From positions 11,918,571-11,978,570 of the forward strand of contig NC_045138.2 of the NCBI RefSeq assembly GCF_008831285.2: a stretch of DNA of 60,000 nt. Direction: 5' to 3'. Below are positions 9,841 through 22,420 of this stretch, one piece after another. Below the pieces are notes generated by a model. It had not been told where the DNA came from, made no database searches, and saw only the letters and a program-made list of their open reading frames with translations. Position numbers and translations under genes: made by a program. The DNA comes from Nymphaea colorata (Eukaryota > Streptophyta > Magnoliopsida > Nymphaeales > Nymphaeaceae). Each line of letters opens with the position of its first letter. Position 1 is the stretch's first letter.

Positions 9841-12800
9841 ATGGAGCAGAGGGATAGTATTGTTGATACACAAGGAGAATATAAAGTCTCTGGGAATCTT
9901 CTTTCATTTGGGTCTACCGTGAAGTTAGATGGCTCAAATTATAAAATCTTGTGTCGCGTATTTATGATGTCTATTAAGGGGCACAGAAAGAAACATGTTA
10001 TTGAGGAAGAAGAACCCCTAACTAAAACCGAAAAATATTCTACATGGGAGGAAGATAGCAATATTGTTATGTCATAGATTATGAATAGTGTGCAGGCACA
10101 CATCACTCCTACGATTGCTTATTATACCTCTGCCAAGCATATGTGGGAATTTCTGAAGCAAACTTACTCCCACGATAAGAATATGAACAAAGTCTTGCAG
10201 GTTGAAGAAGAACTTCTTAAACTCCAACAAGGTGACTCAAATCTGGCCCAATACTTTGCATTAGTCAAATCAGCCTATGAGAGGCTCAAAGCCCTACATC
10301 CCCCGTGTCAATCATGTTACAAAACCCACTTTGAGCAGCACATGGTGGCAAAATTTTTAGCTGGGTTATCTCTTGATTTTGCAGTGGCCAAAGCCCAAAT
10401 GTTGACTGGGGCTGAAATTTCAGACCTTGCTGAGGCCTATAATAGGCTAAGTCGTTTGGTGGTGACTCTATCTCCATCCTCAACTGATGCACCTTCTTCA
10501 ACATTAGCTGTCTTAGGAGGTCGTGGGTAGTCCTTAGCCATCTCAGGAAGCCGAGGACAGAGCTTCAATAGAGGGAGAGGAGGTCGTAGTTCAGGAAGTG
10601 GACGTGGTAGATTTCAATGCACGTTCTGTGGAAGACTTGGTCATCTAGAAGATAGATGCTGGAATAAACAAGGTCGCCCAATGATCCGAGGCTCCGAGTC
10701 ATCACAGAGCAAGAGCTCGTCTCATATCCCAAAAGCTTTACATGTTGAAGAGGACCATACAGAATCAAATGCAGAAAATGTCACTGTTAGTATGAGTAAA
10801 TCAGAGTATGAACAATTTCTGGCTCAGAAAGCTTCATCTTCCTCCTTAGAAAGCTTCATCTTCCTCCTTGGCGTCTACAGTTGTGGGTGATTCTGTTTTT
10901 TCCACCACTATGCAGAACCGAGATCCAGGTATGTCATGGATTATTGATTCTGGAGCCTCCAAGCACTTTTGCAGTAGACCAAACTTATTCACCGTGCTTC
11001 ACCATTTTCCTCAACCTAGACAAGTGAAGCTTGCAGATGGGAGATTCTCTTCTATTATCGGTTGAGATAGGGTGAAAATTTCTGATTGTTTAACTGTGAA
11101 TAACGTGTTGTTTGCTCCTGACTTTCCCACTCATCTTCTCTCAGTTAAAGGGCTAACTCATGATTTGAACTATAGAGTCATTTTTGATCTTGGTTCGTGT
11201 TGGTTTCAGCACTTGCGGACTGGGAGGATGATTGGTGGAGGCCATGAATGAAGGGGAGTCTATTTCCTGTTTGAGGCCATGGACATAGCTGCTACATCAG
11301 TTCCATCCAAACCTACCAGTCTTCAGTGGCATCTCAGACTTGGGCATCCATTAGTGTCAAAACTTCGTTGCTTGTTTCCTCAGCTTTCCATGTCAGAGTA
11401 ACTCCAGTGTGAAGCTTGTCAACTTGGGAAACACACTAGGAGTAGTTTTCCTTCGAGTCTAAGTCCTTCGAGTCATAGTATGTTTGATTTACTTCATGTT
11501 GAAGTGTGGGGGCCTAGCCGTACTGCTAGCCGGTCTAAATTTTGGTATTATTTGGTCGTTGTTGATGATTTCTCTCGTGCTAGTTGGGTTTTTCTTTTGA
11601 AGGAACGTTCTGCAGCTATATGCCTTCAAAATCTCATTATTGAAAGAAAGACTCAATTTGGAGTTTCTGTTAAGTCTGTTCACACTGACAATGCTCTTGA
11701 ATTCAAATCGTCTAATCTTTTGCAATTTTACTCAAAACATGGAATTGTTCCTCAATTCACCTGTCCACATACTTCGCAATAGAATGGTGTTGCAGAGCGA
11801 AAGCATCGACATTTGTTGGAAGTTGCTCGTACTCTTATGGTACAGAGCCATGTACCATCTTACTTTTGGGGGGATGCGACCCTAACTGCTTGTTACCTCA
11901 TTAATTGCCTACCATCCTCATCTATACTTAACAAAATTTCAGTTCAAATGCTTTACCCGGATCGTCCATTGTTTCAAACTCCACCTCGTGTGTTTGGATG
12001 CACATGCTTCGTTCATATCCTTGGACCAAAGCGAGATAAACTTGCTGCCCAAGCCCAAAAATGTATATTCATTGGTTATCCGAAGAACCAGCGAGACTAT
12101 AAATGCTTTGACCCTCTCACCCAAAAAGAGTATGTCAGTGCGGACGTCACATTCTTTGAGTCCCGTCCATATTTCCCACAACCATCAACCTCTTGCCCTG
12201 AGAGTCTCCCTCAATGCCCTTTGCCAATCCCACCTTTCCCACTTATGTCCCTTCCAAGTTCATCACCACCCCGAAGTCATTTTGTGGATCCTCCATTAGT
12301 CTACTCTTGCCGCTAGGGTCTCTCACATGGCTCTCCTCCATCATCCTCTCCTGAGGTAAGTGTACTTGATTCCTCACCTCCGGTTATCTCTGACTCGCAG
12401 GATCTTCCTATTGCCTTGCGGAAGGGTAAACGTCAGTGCATCATTCATCCCATTTCACAGTTTGTGACGTCTGAATATGTAAGTGACAAGGTGCGACAAT
12501 TCATTCATGCTCTGTCTACTTATACTACTCCGACATGTCATCAACAAGCATTACTAGACCCTAATTGGCGCCAGGCTATGGAAGAGGAAATACAAACTTT
12601 ATAGGAACACCACACATGGGACCTTATTGCTCCTCCTTCTAGTTGTGATATTGCTGGATCCAAATGGGAATTCACTATCAAATACCATGCAGATGGCACC
12701 CTTGAATGCTATAAAGCTCGGCTGGTTGCAAAAGGGTATACTCAGACCTATGGTATTGATTTCTTTGACACGTTCTCACCAGTGGCTCGGCTAGGTACCA

Positions 12801-14058
12801 TTCACCTCTTGATTTCTCTTGCAGTTCACTATGATTGGCAGATGCATCAATTGGATGTCAAAAATGCATTTTTGTATGGCGATCTTGAGGAGACAGTTTA
12901 TATGCAACAACCATCCGCCTTCGAGGTTCAGGGGGAGTGTGGGAAGGTGTGCAAATTGCGAAAGGCCATATATGGACTGAAACAAAGTCCCCATGCATAG
13001 TTTCATAAACTATCTGATATTGTCTCACAGAGTGGATTCCAGAGGTCACCTCTTGATCATTCAGTGTTTGTTAGGGAGAGTTGGGTATGGTTATCTTGGC
13101 AGTATATGTTGATGATATTATATTGACCGGCAACTATAAACAAGGTATATCTGAGACCAAAGAATTTCTTCAAAAGCACTTTGTCACAAAAGATCTTGGA
13201 CACTTGAGGTATTTTCTTGGAATAGAAGTGGCTCGTGGTAAGGAAGGAATAGTTCTCTCTCAAAGAAAGTACATTTTAGACTTATTGCAAGAAACTGGAA
13301 TGTTGGGGGCAAAACCTGCCACCATTCCCATGAATCCACGATTGCACCTACATGATGAGCAGTCAGAACTTGTAGAGTCCAAGACGTATAGATCCTTAAT
13401 TGGAAAGCTTCTTTATGTGACAGTTACAAGACCAGATATTAGTTTTGCAGTGGGAAAGCTGAGTCAATTTATGGAGAAACCAAGGAAAATTCATTGGGAA
13501 GCTGCATTGATGATACTCAAATACTTAAAGTCTTCTCCTGGTAAAGGACTACTATTCAAGAAAGGGAAAACCTTAGATGTCCAAGCATATAGTGATGCAG
13601 ACTATGCAAGATCTGTTGAAGATAGAAAATCTACTACTGGATTTTGTATTTTTGTAGGAGGGAATCTTATATCCTGGAGGAGCAAGAAACAGAATGTGGT
13701 CTCACGGTCTAGTGCTGAGTCAGAATATAGGGACATGGCCCAAACGACAGCAGAATTAACATGGGTTAAATCCATGCTTGAAAGCCTTGACATTCCAGTT
13801 CAACTACCTATGACAATGTTTTGTGATAATAGGGCTGCCACCTATATTGCAAATAACCCAGTCTTTCACGAAAGAACTAAACACATTGAAGTTGATTGTC
13901 ATTACATTCATGATTTAGTTCAAGGTGGAGTGATTTCTACAACTCACGTGGTCTCTGAAGAACAAACTGCTGATATCTTTACTAAGGCTCTTGCAATTAG
14001 GGAATTTTCAAAGTGTTGTAACAAGCTGAGCATGGTAGATATCTATGCTTTAGCTTGA
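9841..14058 (+). pseudogene. Copia gag-pol polyprotein (nine stops, two frameshifts)
   Basis: The start is the ATG of M-E-Q-R-D-S, preceded by the leader. Domains in order: gag (9,841-10,530), a CX2CX4HX4C zinc knuckle (10,618-10,659), protease with D-S-G-A (about 10,945), the integrase zinc region (HLRLGHP...CEAC, 11,330-11,420), the integrase core with HTDN and NGVAERK (11,680-11,800; the first catalytic Asp reads Glu in HVEVWG), RT (LDVKNAFLYGDL near 12,850; YVDD at 13,105-13,116) and RNase H with ADIFTKAL. In-frame stops begin at 10,075, 10,528, 11,063, 11,249, 11,399, 11,780, 12,314, 12,602 and 12,998. Frame changes occur near 10,860 and 13,080. From 13,081 to 14,058 the frame is fully open. 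Function lost. Confidence 0.95.
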
Positions 14059-14065
14059 GGGGGAG
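14057..14065 (+). other. Copia polypurine tract
   Basis: GAGGGGGAG overlaps the polyprotein stop and abuts the 3' LTR. It is the expected plus-strand primer site. Confidence 0.9.
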
Positions 14066-14248
14066 TGTTGAAGTTGAGGTAGTTTTTAGAATATTAAAGA
14101 ACTTGACAGTTCTTTAATTATTTTCAATAACATTTCGTTTACATTGTAATTTTGTTTTTATCCTAATTCTCCCTTAAGTAAGGGTTAGGGTAAGTGATCA
14201 ATAACAAGTTGGACGTGTTTTCTTCTCTCTCTTTCTCTCACGAAAACA
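14066..14248 (+). repeat. Copia 3' LTR (183 bp)
   Basis: Same length and ends as 8,990-9,172, with six substitutions and no indels. Followed by the duplicated target CAGGC. Confidence 0.95.
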
Positions 14249-14253
14249 CAGGC

Positions 14254-15849
14254 AACCTAGCACCTAGGCATGTTTTACCTCTCTCATTATAGTCGATTCC
14301 CATGCTTGCATTTGCCACAATCATGCTACCATTATCCACAATAGCCTGCACTAGGGTTGGATCAGCTTCTGCTACATTTCAAAGTGCACGCGTAGGCTGC
14401 ACTCGCTGTGGAGTGTTTCACCATTACTCCACGATGTTGGGTTGTAATGTAAATAAAATAGTACATGATGGAAAAGTAAAATGGCACACCCTATTGCAAA
14501 TAACCTTTGCACATGAAAATATTAAACATAAAACCTTATGTGGTTCTATAGCCTTATTTTGCTGCAACCAAGCAGGATAAGAAAACAAAGAAAAGTCTAT
14601 GGTGGAGCAAATGAAATAGAGTTTTCTTCAAATTTCTTGCTCTTGGCATAATTGTGCTAGAACAAGAAATGTTGCATCAGAAAACAATTTACTTGTTCTT
14701 AGAATCTCATTACACTTAGAGGGTCTCTGGTTCCTGTTCCAAGTGCAGCATGAACAGAAACATCTTGTTCTAATGCTCTTGGAACTAGGTGCATTTGTTC
14801 CTCTTGGAACAAATGCTTGTTTTTCAACAATCAACATCAGAAGTTGGACTAAGGCCTGCCAAACCCTAAAAAGACTAGTCGGTGCTAGTCGGTTTGAATT
14901 GGTCCAAGTCAGATTACTAATTATATTAATAATTATAGATATTGGAGGCCTATGTAAGCCTAAATTGCGAGATTTTGTGATTGGTTTGTGGATATGCTTC
15001 ATGATCAAGCATTCAGCTTAAGTCATAGAAGACATAATATCGACATTTAGAAGTTGTCAGGGGAAACGAAGAGCACAAAAGTTTTCCATTTGAAATTTTA
15101 GAAGTCAAAGGGCAATGTAGGATGCAACCTCAAGTAGAAACAAAGCATCTGTTTCTTTATAGGTGCTCCAAAGGTGATGCACCTCTTTATAGAGTTTCTT
15201 TCACAGGTGCAATAGTAACTCTTGATTCAAGTGTTACTCTCATTTTTAGTTATAGCTAGAAGTTTCATGGATACAAGTTCCTTTATTTAATTTGAAAATT
15301 TATCTTTTATTTATGAAAATTTATCTTTTATTTACTCTTAATTGTATGATGCTTCTATTACATGTTTCATAGTTTAACTAAGAATTTGCATATTCAACTA
15401 TTGTCTGATGCATTCTCTTCCTTGGTATTCGTACGTCTGGCTTGAATTTTCTTTTTCATTTTCTCATGGAAATTTTGTTGATTTCATTTGATGGTATTCT
15501 ATTTGTAGGAAACACATTATGATTGGGAGCTTTTGCAATAAAAGGATCTTGTTTCAAAGAAAATTTATACTGCTATAGTTCATAGATGATCAGAAATAGT
15601 TAATTATGCTGAAACATTAGAAGATACCGAAGGTGCTGTTGCAACAAATCCTCGTTCACCTTTGGTTGCTTCCTCTAGATGAATGAGAGAGATGGTATCT
15701 CAAGTAAGGTGAAGATTGGTTTACATTTGTAGCATGTTGGTGTTAAACTTATGTAATAAATTTCAATTATGTGAAGATATTGGTTGGTTAATATAAATTA
15801 TTTTATTAATACTCTCTCTCTCCTCCCCCTCCATGCAGACGGTAATGCG
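14254..15849. other. Intergenic, no recognised gene
   Basis: Flank of the copia insertion. Around 14,630-14,830 several short inverted or direct repeats of the type TCTTG/CAAGA and TTGGAACAAATGC occur, suggesting an old foldback element, but no clear termini. A frame at 14,302-14,580 has no domain I recognise. Confidence 0.4.
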
Positions 15850-16167
15850 TCGGGCCACATTAGTGGCTGGTTTCAAACATAGCTATTTTTGGCAATGGCT
15901 ACTTTTGTTTGCTAATAAAATATACAACCGTGCTAAAAAATCTTTTGGCAACAGCCACTCTTGTTGCCAATAAAGTTGTACTTGTGCCCAAAAATTTTTG
16001 GCAATGGCTCAGCCCCTGCCCAACGATTTTTAGGCACAAGACCTATGACAAGGGTTGCCCTTAGCAATTGCTAGTGTATAGGCCATTGCCAAAAATTTTT
16101 TTGGCAACGGACTATTAAGTTATTGGCCACGTCAACAGCCTAGTCAATAACCATGTTTGTTGTAGTG
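15850..16167 (-). mobile_element. CACTA (En/Spm) terminal fragment
   Basis: The right end on the minus strand reads CACTACAACAAACATGG, a typical CACTA terminus. Inside are repeated short motifs of the TTTTTGGCAACGG / TTGCCAAAAAT type in both orientations (15,890-16,110), as expected of subterminal transposase-binding repeats. The base triplet TAT follows the terminus. I find no matching second terminus or transposase nearby, so this is either a solo end or a small element whose left end has decayed. Confidence 0.6.
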
Positions 16168-16199
16168 TATCTTGGGTGGGTGGGCCAAAGTTGTTCATC

Positions 16200-19100
16200 T
16201 ATTCGTAAGCAGACGATCCAAGACTCGATATGTGAATGGCGATATCATACCACAATAGAAGACTGATCCTATGTTCAGAGAATGGGAGTCAGAAAACAAT
16301 CTGGTAATGTCTTGGCTTATGAACTCCATGGCATATCATATTTACATTACTTTCTTAAATCCTGAAACTGCAAAGTATAATTGGGACACTTTGAAAGAGT
16401 TTTAAAGTGAGGAAAATTAGTTGGCTCGTGTGTACCAAACTGCCAACATTGAAGGAAATGTTGACAATCCCATTCATGAATATTTAAGCCATTAGCCTAA
16501 CATGTGGGATGAGGTGTTGCAATATCGTCCATTGACTTCAGATCCTAACATTTACGAGCAACATATTGAAGAGGATAATTCAGACTTCTTGCAGGCTTGG
16601 GGAATGATTATGAGAACTTCCATAGTCAACTTCTTAGGTAATCTCTCTTCCAAGCTTTAACACTGTTTGCCAAGCTATACAACACAAAGTGGCTCAACAT
16701 CGAGTTATGAACCCAAAGAAATTTGAACTTAAAGAAGAAAATCAAGAGAAGATGACCTACATTTTCCAGACGAAACCAGATGAAGGGAGCAGACATTATA
16801 AAAAAAAATCAGATCAAACCTCATTATACACATTGCAAGAAAACCAGGCATACACCCGAGAGGTGTTGGGATCTGATTGGTCAACCTTCAAAAGAGAATA
16901 ATATGTCACACAAATCAGATGATATGGCTAACTTTGAAACCGAAGCAGACCTAGAAACATTGTTTCAACAATTTCCCACAACTAATTTAGTCTCTACTCA
17001 GCCTGTCCACAATACCACAGAAGGTAACTCTCATGTTTTGCTTACTCATGGTGATAAATATGCTCGGATCATTGATTCAGGAACCACCAATCACATGACC
17101 AGTGACTCATCTACATTGAATGATTTAGTTAAAACCCCAAAAACCTGTTTTTTCTATCAATGAAGCTCCCATAGCTGTTGAAAGTACTGGTGTGATTAAA
17201 TGCTTTGATTCAAAAGAAACATCTAACTTTCTATATGTGCCAAAACTCACAAATGCTTGGCTGTTTTTTTTCCAGAGAATGTGATTTGCAGGACCTACAG
17301 ACGAGGAAGGAGATTGATAGGGACATGAGTGCAACGTGTTGTATGCTATATTTTATGGACCACAATAGTGCTGGTTTACTTGCATATTTCAAAGATGTCA
17401 AAGTCGCTAACTATTAGAGGTGGCATTCTCATCTCGGGCACATTTCAAATAGTCCTTAAAGATGTTGGTCCCGAACATCACTCCAGAAGAGCAATCATGT
17501 GATTCTTGTAAATTTTCTAAATCAACCAGGTTACCATTTAAAAGTGTTAGAAAATGGTCTAGTGAGTTGTTTGAAGTTGTTCATTCTGATGTTTGGGGTC
17601 TGGCCCCTATGAAGCCTTATTCTAGCTTCTGGTACTATGTTACATCCATTGATGATAAATTTAAAGTGACATGGCTATTTTTTTTTATAAAAACTGAAAG
17701 TGATGTTGCAAAAATCTTTGAAGAAATTTATGATTTGGTGAATGCTCAATATGGTGTGAAAATAAAAAAGCTTTTAGACAATGGTAGGGAATATGTTAAC
17801 CACACCATTGGATAATTTATGAAAAAGAAAGGGGCACAACCCCTAAGCACTTGCGCAGGAACTCCACAACAAAATGGATTGGATGAATGTAAAAATCAGC
17901 AATTATTGAACATTGCCAGATCTCTCATGATTCACATGAATGTTCCTCAAAAATTTTGGATGGATGCCATTGATACTGCTTTGTATATAGCTAATAGAAG
18001 ACAAAGTTCAAGTTGATGGAGAAGTGCCTTTTCAAAGTTTACTTTTAAAAATGTTGTCAATTCAACATTTGAAAGTCTTTGGATGCGAATGTTTTGCCTA
18101 TTTACAAACTAATTTTTGAAATAAGTTTGAAAAACAGACACTAAAATGCATATTTCTCAGGTACTCTAGTATAAATGAAGGGTATAAATGCTACGAGCCA
18201 CACATGAATAAATTTCTTGTTACCCCGTGATGTGATTTTTTTTTTTAGTAGAAACTTTTCTTTGATCCACCAAATCAAGGGGAGATGAACTCTGCATTGA
18301 CTAAAGAGGTTAGCATTAGCTTCCTCTTGTAAGTTTGCTTGACAATGTGTTTCCTAAGTCCTTCCAACCAGCCTAAGTATGTTTAAACTGAAGCCCAAAC
18401 TAGCACGAAAACCATTGAACCGAATGAACCTCAACTCACCATAGCTGAAGAATCCCAACCTACTATTGTTGAACCTACAATTGAGTCCCAAATCCAACCC
18501 ATTAGAACAATCACTCGCCCTACTAGACCTCCATCTAGGTTAAGTGATTTCTACACATGTTTGTTTACCTACAATATTCATTCTATAGGCAAATACATAA
18601 CCTTTGAAAATCTATCAAACTTCTACAGAAACTTTGTTCTAAACACCTACTTGAACCAAGAGCCCAAAACTTTGGAAGAAGCTAATAAACACCAACGTTG
18701 GAAGGATAATATGTAGGAAGAAGTTTCTGATCTTGAAAGAAACCATACTTGGGACTTGGTGCTACTTCCGAAAGGAAAAAAAGTCGTGGGATGCAAGTGG
18801 TTATACAAAATAAAATATTGGAGTGAGGAACCATTGAGAGATTTGAAGCCCCAACTGGTTGTAAAAGGATTCACGCAAACGAAAGGAGTTGATTATAATG
18901 AGACATTTGCTCTCGTTGCAAATGTGAGTTCTGTTTGCACCCTTATCTTTATGGCATCAAAACAAAAATTGGGAACAGATGCAATTAGATGTTAAGAATG
19001 CCTTCCTTGATGGCAAGCTAAATGAAGATGTATATATGGATTCTCCAAGAGGCATAAGAAATGGAAGAGAGCATTGTAGGTTACAAGAGGCATTGTTTGG

Positions 19101-19350
19101 CTTAAAGCAGTCACCACTTACATGGTTTGCAAAGATGAATGATGCACTTGTGAAAATTGGGTTCAAAAAAAGCTCAACTGATTACACCATGTTCACCCAC
19201 ACGTAGGGCTCAAAATTGTCTATTCTCATTGTCTATGTCGATGACATCATCATGATGGGTGATGAAAGTGAATTTATTCTTCTTGTAAAGGAATATTTGA
19301 ACAAACAGTCTGAGATAAAGGACTTGGGAAGGTTCAAGTACTTCTTAGGC
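16200..19350 (+). pseudogene. Second copia lineage: gag to RT (5' part)
   Basis: Gag is recognisable near 16,260-16,620 (EWESENN, MSWLMNSM, WDTLKEF). A zinc knuckle near 16,835-16,880 has lost its first Cys (Y-T-H-C...C-W). Protease has D-S-G-T-T-N-H (17,070). Integrase spans 17,462-18,016 with HSDVWG, LDNGREY and an NGLDECKN block holding the Glu. RT spans about 18,700-19,340 with KWLYKIKY, QLDVKNAFLDGKL and YVDDIIM (about 19,231). Stops and frameshifts break it into at least eight pieces. Motif spelling (DSGTTNHM, YDLVNAQYGVKIK) differs from the element at 8,990, so it is a different lineage. The sequence stops in KYFLG at about 19,350 and resumes near 21,655. Confidence 0.85.
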
Positions 19351-19351
19351 A

Positions 19352-21650
19352 CGAGGTTGCCCACTCAAACAAAGACATCTTAGCCACAACAACTCAGAAA
19401 CTTCCATGGCCACAACTCTATATTCAGCCTCAGCATTAGAGCGAGAGCAAACATCCTGTCTCTTACTCCTCCACACTACGAGTTTCCCTCCCAAGAAAAT
19501 ACAATAGCCTGGGGTGGATCTCCTAGTACCAACACATCCTGCCGAGTCAACATTTGAATAACCTTCAATGTCAAGAGAGTCTTGCTTAACGTACAAGAGA
19601 CCCTTACCAAGACTCCTCTTCAAATAACATAAAATCCTATTGACCTGACTTGACAGCCTTCAAGTGAGTATCCGTGGGTGCATGCATGAACTAACTCATT
19701 ACATTCACAGCAAAGGTAATATCAGGTCTAATGAGAGTAAGATAAATCAGCAACCTAGCAAGTTGTTGATATCTTCTCTTGGCTTCTTCATAGATAGGCT
19801 CCCCATCTCTAAGACTAAGTTTGTGTTCAGTATCTAGAGGAGTATCTAGAGGAGTAGAAGCATGTCTACACCCAAGTTTCGCAGTCTCCTTTAATAAATC
19901 TAGAGTGTACTTCCATGGGCTTAACACAAGACTTGTGCCTGACCTAGCAATTTCAATTGCAAGGAAATATTTCAACTTGCCAAGGTCCTTCAGGTCGAAC
20001 CCGATAGCCAACAGTTCCTTTAACTTTGTTATTTCATCTTCATCAATACCTGTGACAATCATATCATCAACATATATGAACAGAAAAGTAACTTTATGTT
20101 CCTTTCTATTTACAAAGAGAGTATGATCTTCATTCTCTTGATGATATCTATGCTATCTCATTACAAGTTTAAGTCGTTCAAACCATGCCCGGAGAGATTG
20201 CTTGAGCTCATACAAAGCTTTCTTCAACATGCAGCATTTTCCAAGTTCCTCATATCTTGGAGGCATTCACATATACACTTGCTTTCTGAGGTCTTCATTA
20301 AGAAATGTGTTCTTAACATTAAGTTGGTACATCTTCCACTCCTTTATTACTGCTAAGGACATGATAACTTTGACTATCTTCTTCTTTGCAATATGAGCAA
20401 ATGTTCCTAAGTAGTCAATCCTATATTTCTGACTGAACCCCTTGGCAGCCAAGCGAGCTCTATATCTGTCTACACTCCCATCTGACTTATATTTAATGGT
20501 ATACACCCACTTGGATCCTACCAGATGAGTCGCTTCAGGATATTTACCACCTTTCACATTCTATTTTTATTCAGTGCATCCATTTTGTCTTACATCACAT
20601 GAAACCACTTGGAATTGCTCTTAGCCTCAATTACAGTCATGAGAATCATAACTATAGAAAGTGATGATATAAAACATTTGTAGCTCTTGCTCAGTTTAGA
20701 ATATGATATGAAATTACCAATAGGGTGTTGAGGACATGACCTCATACCCTTTCTAAAAGAATATGGTAACTCTTCATTTCCAGCTTCTGAGTAGTGAGTA
20801 CCTTCGATTGACATCCCCTGAGCACGACTTGGGTCATCCAAGGAAGGTGTAGCATTAAAGATTGAGTTTAGAATTTTTGTCACCAGTCAAATCACCAGTG
20901 AGCTCTGTTGTAGTCAATCTTCTCCTGGAGTGAACTTGCTCAAACAAGTGATCACGTTCCTCCTCATTCCCAATTGAGCAACCATCATCCATGTTGTGCT
21001 CTAGAAGGTCTGTAAACTGAATCTCTTCTTTTTTGTACTTTAGAAAATCTGTAAACTGAATCTCTTGATTTGAAGAATATTCTTTTCTTGTTGTGGACCT
21101 TTCCTCTTGAAGAGTATTCTCATCAAAATAGGAAATATGTTGTAGGAAGGTGACATCTTTGGTAACATAGACATGACCAGTGGAAGGGTCTTGATACTTA
21201 TTTTTTGAGTAGGAGAATAACCGAGAAATGCACCCTTAATAGACCTCAGATCAATTTTTTTAATATTAGGACTATGATTGTGAATAAAATAGACACAACC
21301 AAAAACCCGAGGTGGAAGAGAAAAAGGTTGACGACCCATTGCTAACATAGAATGAGGCGTTTGCCCGTTCAACATATGAGTAGGCATACAATTAATCAAG
21401 TATGCATTGGTGAGCACAACATCTCCCCAATACTTTTTTGGAAAATGTCATTGAAACAAGAGGGCCCTAGTGACATTTAGCAACTGACGATTCTTTCGTT
21501 TAGCAACCCCCTTTGCCGAAAGAAACTATTTCACGTGCATTATCAGAATAAAAGGTCTTAATAGAAATTCCAAACCGAGTTTCCACAAGAATGGTGAAAG
21601 TCTCTATGACATTAGGCACTTTATTACGGTCCTTCAACAAGTAACACCTT
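19352..21650 (-). pseudogene. Third copia fragment, minus strand: integrase to RNase H
   Basis: Read on the minus strand from about 21,650 down, it gives the integrase core (SDNARE near 21,550), integrase C-terminal region (21,040-21,417: AYLINCMPTHMLNGQTP, PPRVFGC), linker, RT (20,267-20,557: KWVYTIKYKSDGSVDRY, QLNVKNTFLNEDL; YVDDMIVTG near 20,055-20,078), RT C-terminus (19,691-20,062) and RNase H (19,352-19,623: STPGYCIFLGGKL, AEAEYR). Frameshifts separate the pieces. No LTR, PBS or PPT is visible at either edge, and gag and protease are missing. It is flanked on both sides by parts of one plus-strand element. Confidence 0.85.
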
Positions 21651-21654
21651 TAGA

Positions 21655-22420
21655 GCTCACTTGCAAGTTGAGACATGATGAAAGAAAAATTGTTGAGAAT
21701 GCACAAAGCTATCAAAAACTAGTTAGCAAGCTTGTCTACTTGACAATTACTAGGTCTAACATAAAATACATCGTTAACCAAGTGAGCCAATTAATGCACA
21801 AACCTCCATCATCGCATGTCGAGGCTGCCCATAGAATCCTGAGGTAACTGAAGGGAGCCCTTGGCAAGAGAATCTTAATGAAGCAAAATTAATCTTTTGA
21901 ATTCCATGGGTATGCCGATGCTAACTAGGCTAGCAACCCTAATGATAGATGATCTACATCTGGGTATTGCACATTTGTTGGAGGAAATCTAGTGACATGG
22001 AAGAACAAAAAATAGACCATGGTTTTTCGATCTAGTGCAAAGACAAAGTTCCATGCTATGTGTGAGCTGGTTTGGTCAAAGGCCTCGTTGAACGATGCGA
22101 ATTGATGTCAATGAACTAATGAAGTTAATGTGTGACAATAGGCCACCTATACACATTGGTGCTAACCCGTTTTTTCATGAGCACACCAAACATATAGAGG
22201 TTGATTGTCATTTTGTGAGAGAGAAAAATGCAAGATGGTACCATTGAAACCCCTTATGTCAAAAATGAAAATCAACTGGCCGACATTCTCACTAAGGCTC
22301 TTGGGAGAGACACCCATAGATACATTACTTGCAAGTTGGAACGAATTGATCTCTGTGCACGAGATTGTTACGATATTTTTGGAGGAAATCAATCTCACCA
22401 GCTGGTAGATATGGAAGGTA
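21655..22420 (+). pseudogene. Second copia lineage resumed: RT end and RNase H
   Basis: Continues the plus-strand element broken at 19,350: YQKLVSKLVYLTITRSN (21,707-21,760), RNase H with STSGYCTFVGGNLVTW (21,955-22,000), [15 protein letters not shown] (22,170-22,220) and QLADILTKALGRD (22,275-22,315). Roughly 40 residues expected between KYFLG and this point are absent. Several stops and one frameshift. The 3' LTR may follow 22,420, but I cannot place it. Confidence 0.8.

Larger units (their letters stand above)
8990..14248 (+). mobile_element. Full-length Ty1/copia retrotransposon, coding-dead
   Basis: 5,259 bp with every structural landmark in place: 183-bp LTRs at both ends (TGTTGAAG...AAAACA), iMet PBS, a ~650-bp leader, gag-pol in copia order (gag, zinc knuckle, protease, integrase, RT, RNase H), PPT and 3' LTR. 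Flanks read CAGGT before (8,985-8,989) and CAGGC after (14,249-14,253), a 5-bp target duplication with one later change. The two LTRs differ at 6 of 183 positions by eye, which suggests fairly recent insertion. The polyprotein has nine stops and two frameshifts, so it could move only with proteins supplied by a relative. The tandem order integrase before RT defines copia rather than gypsy. Confidence 0.95.
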
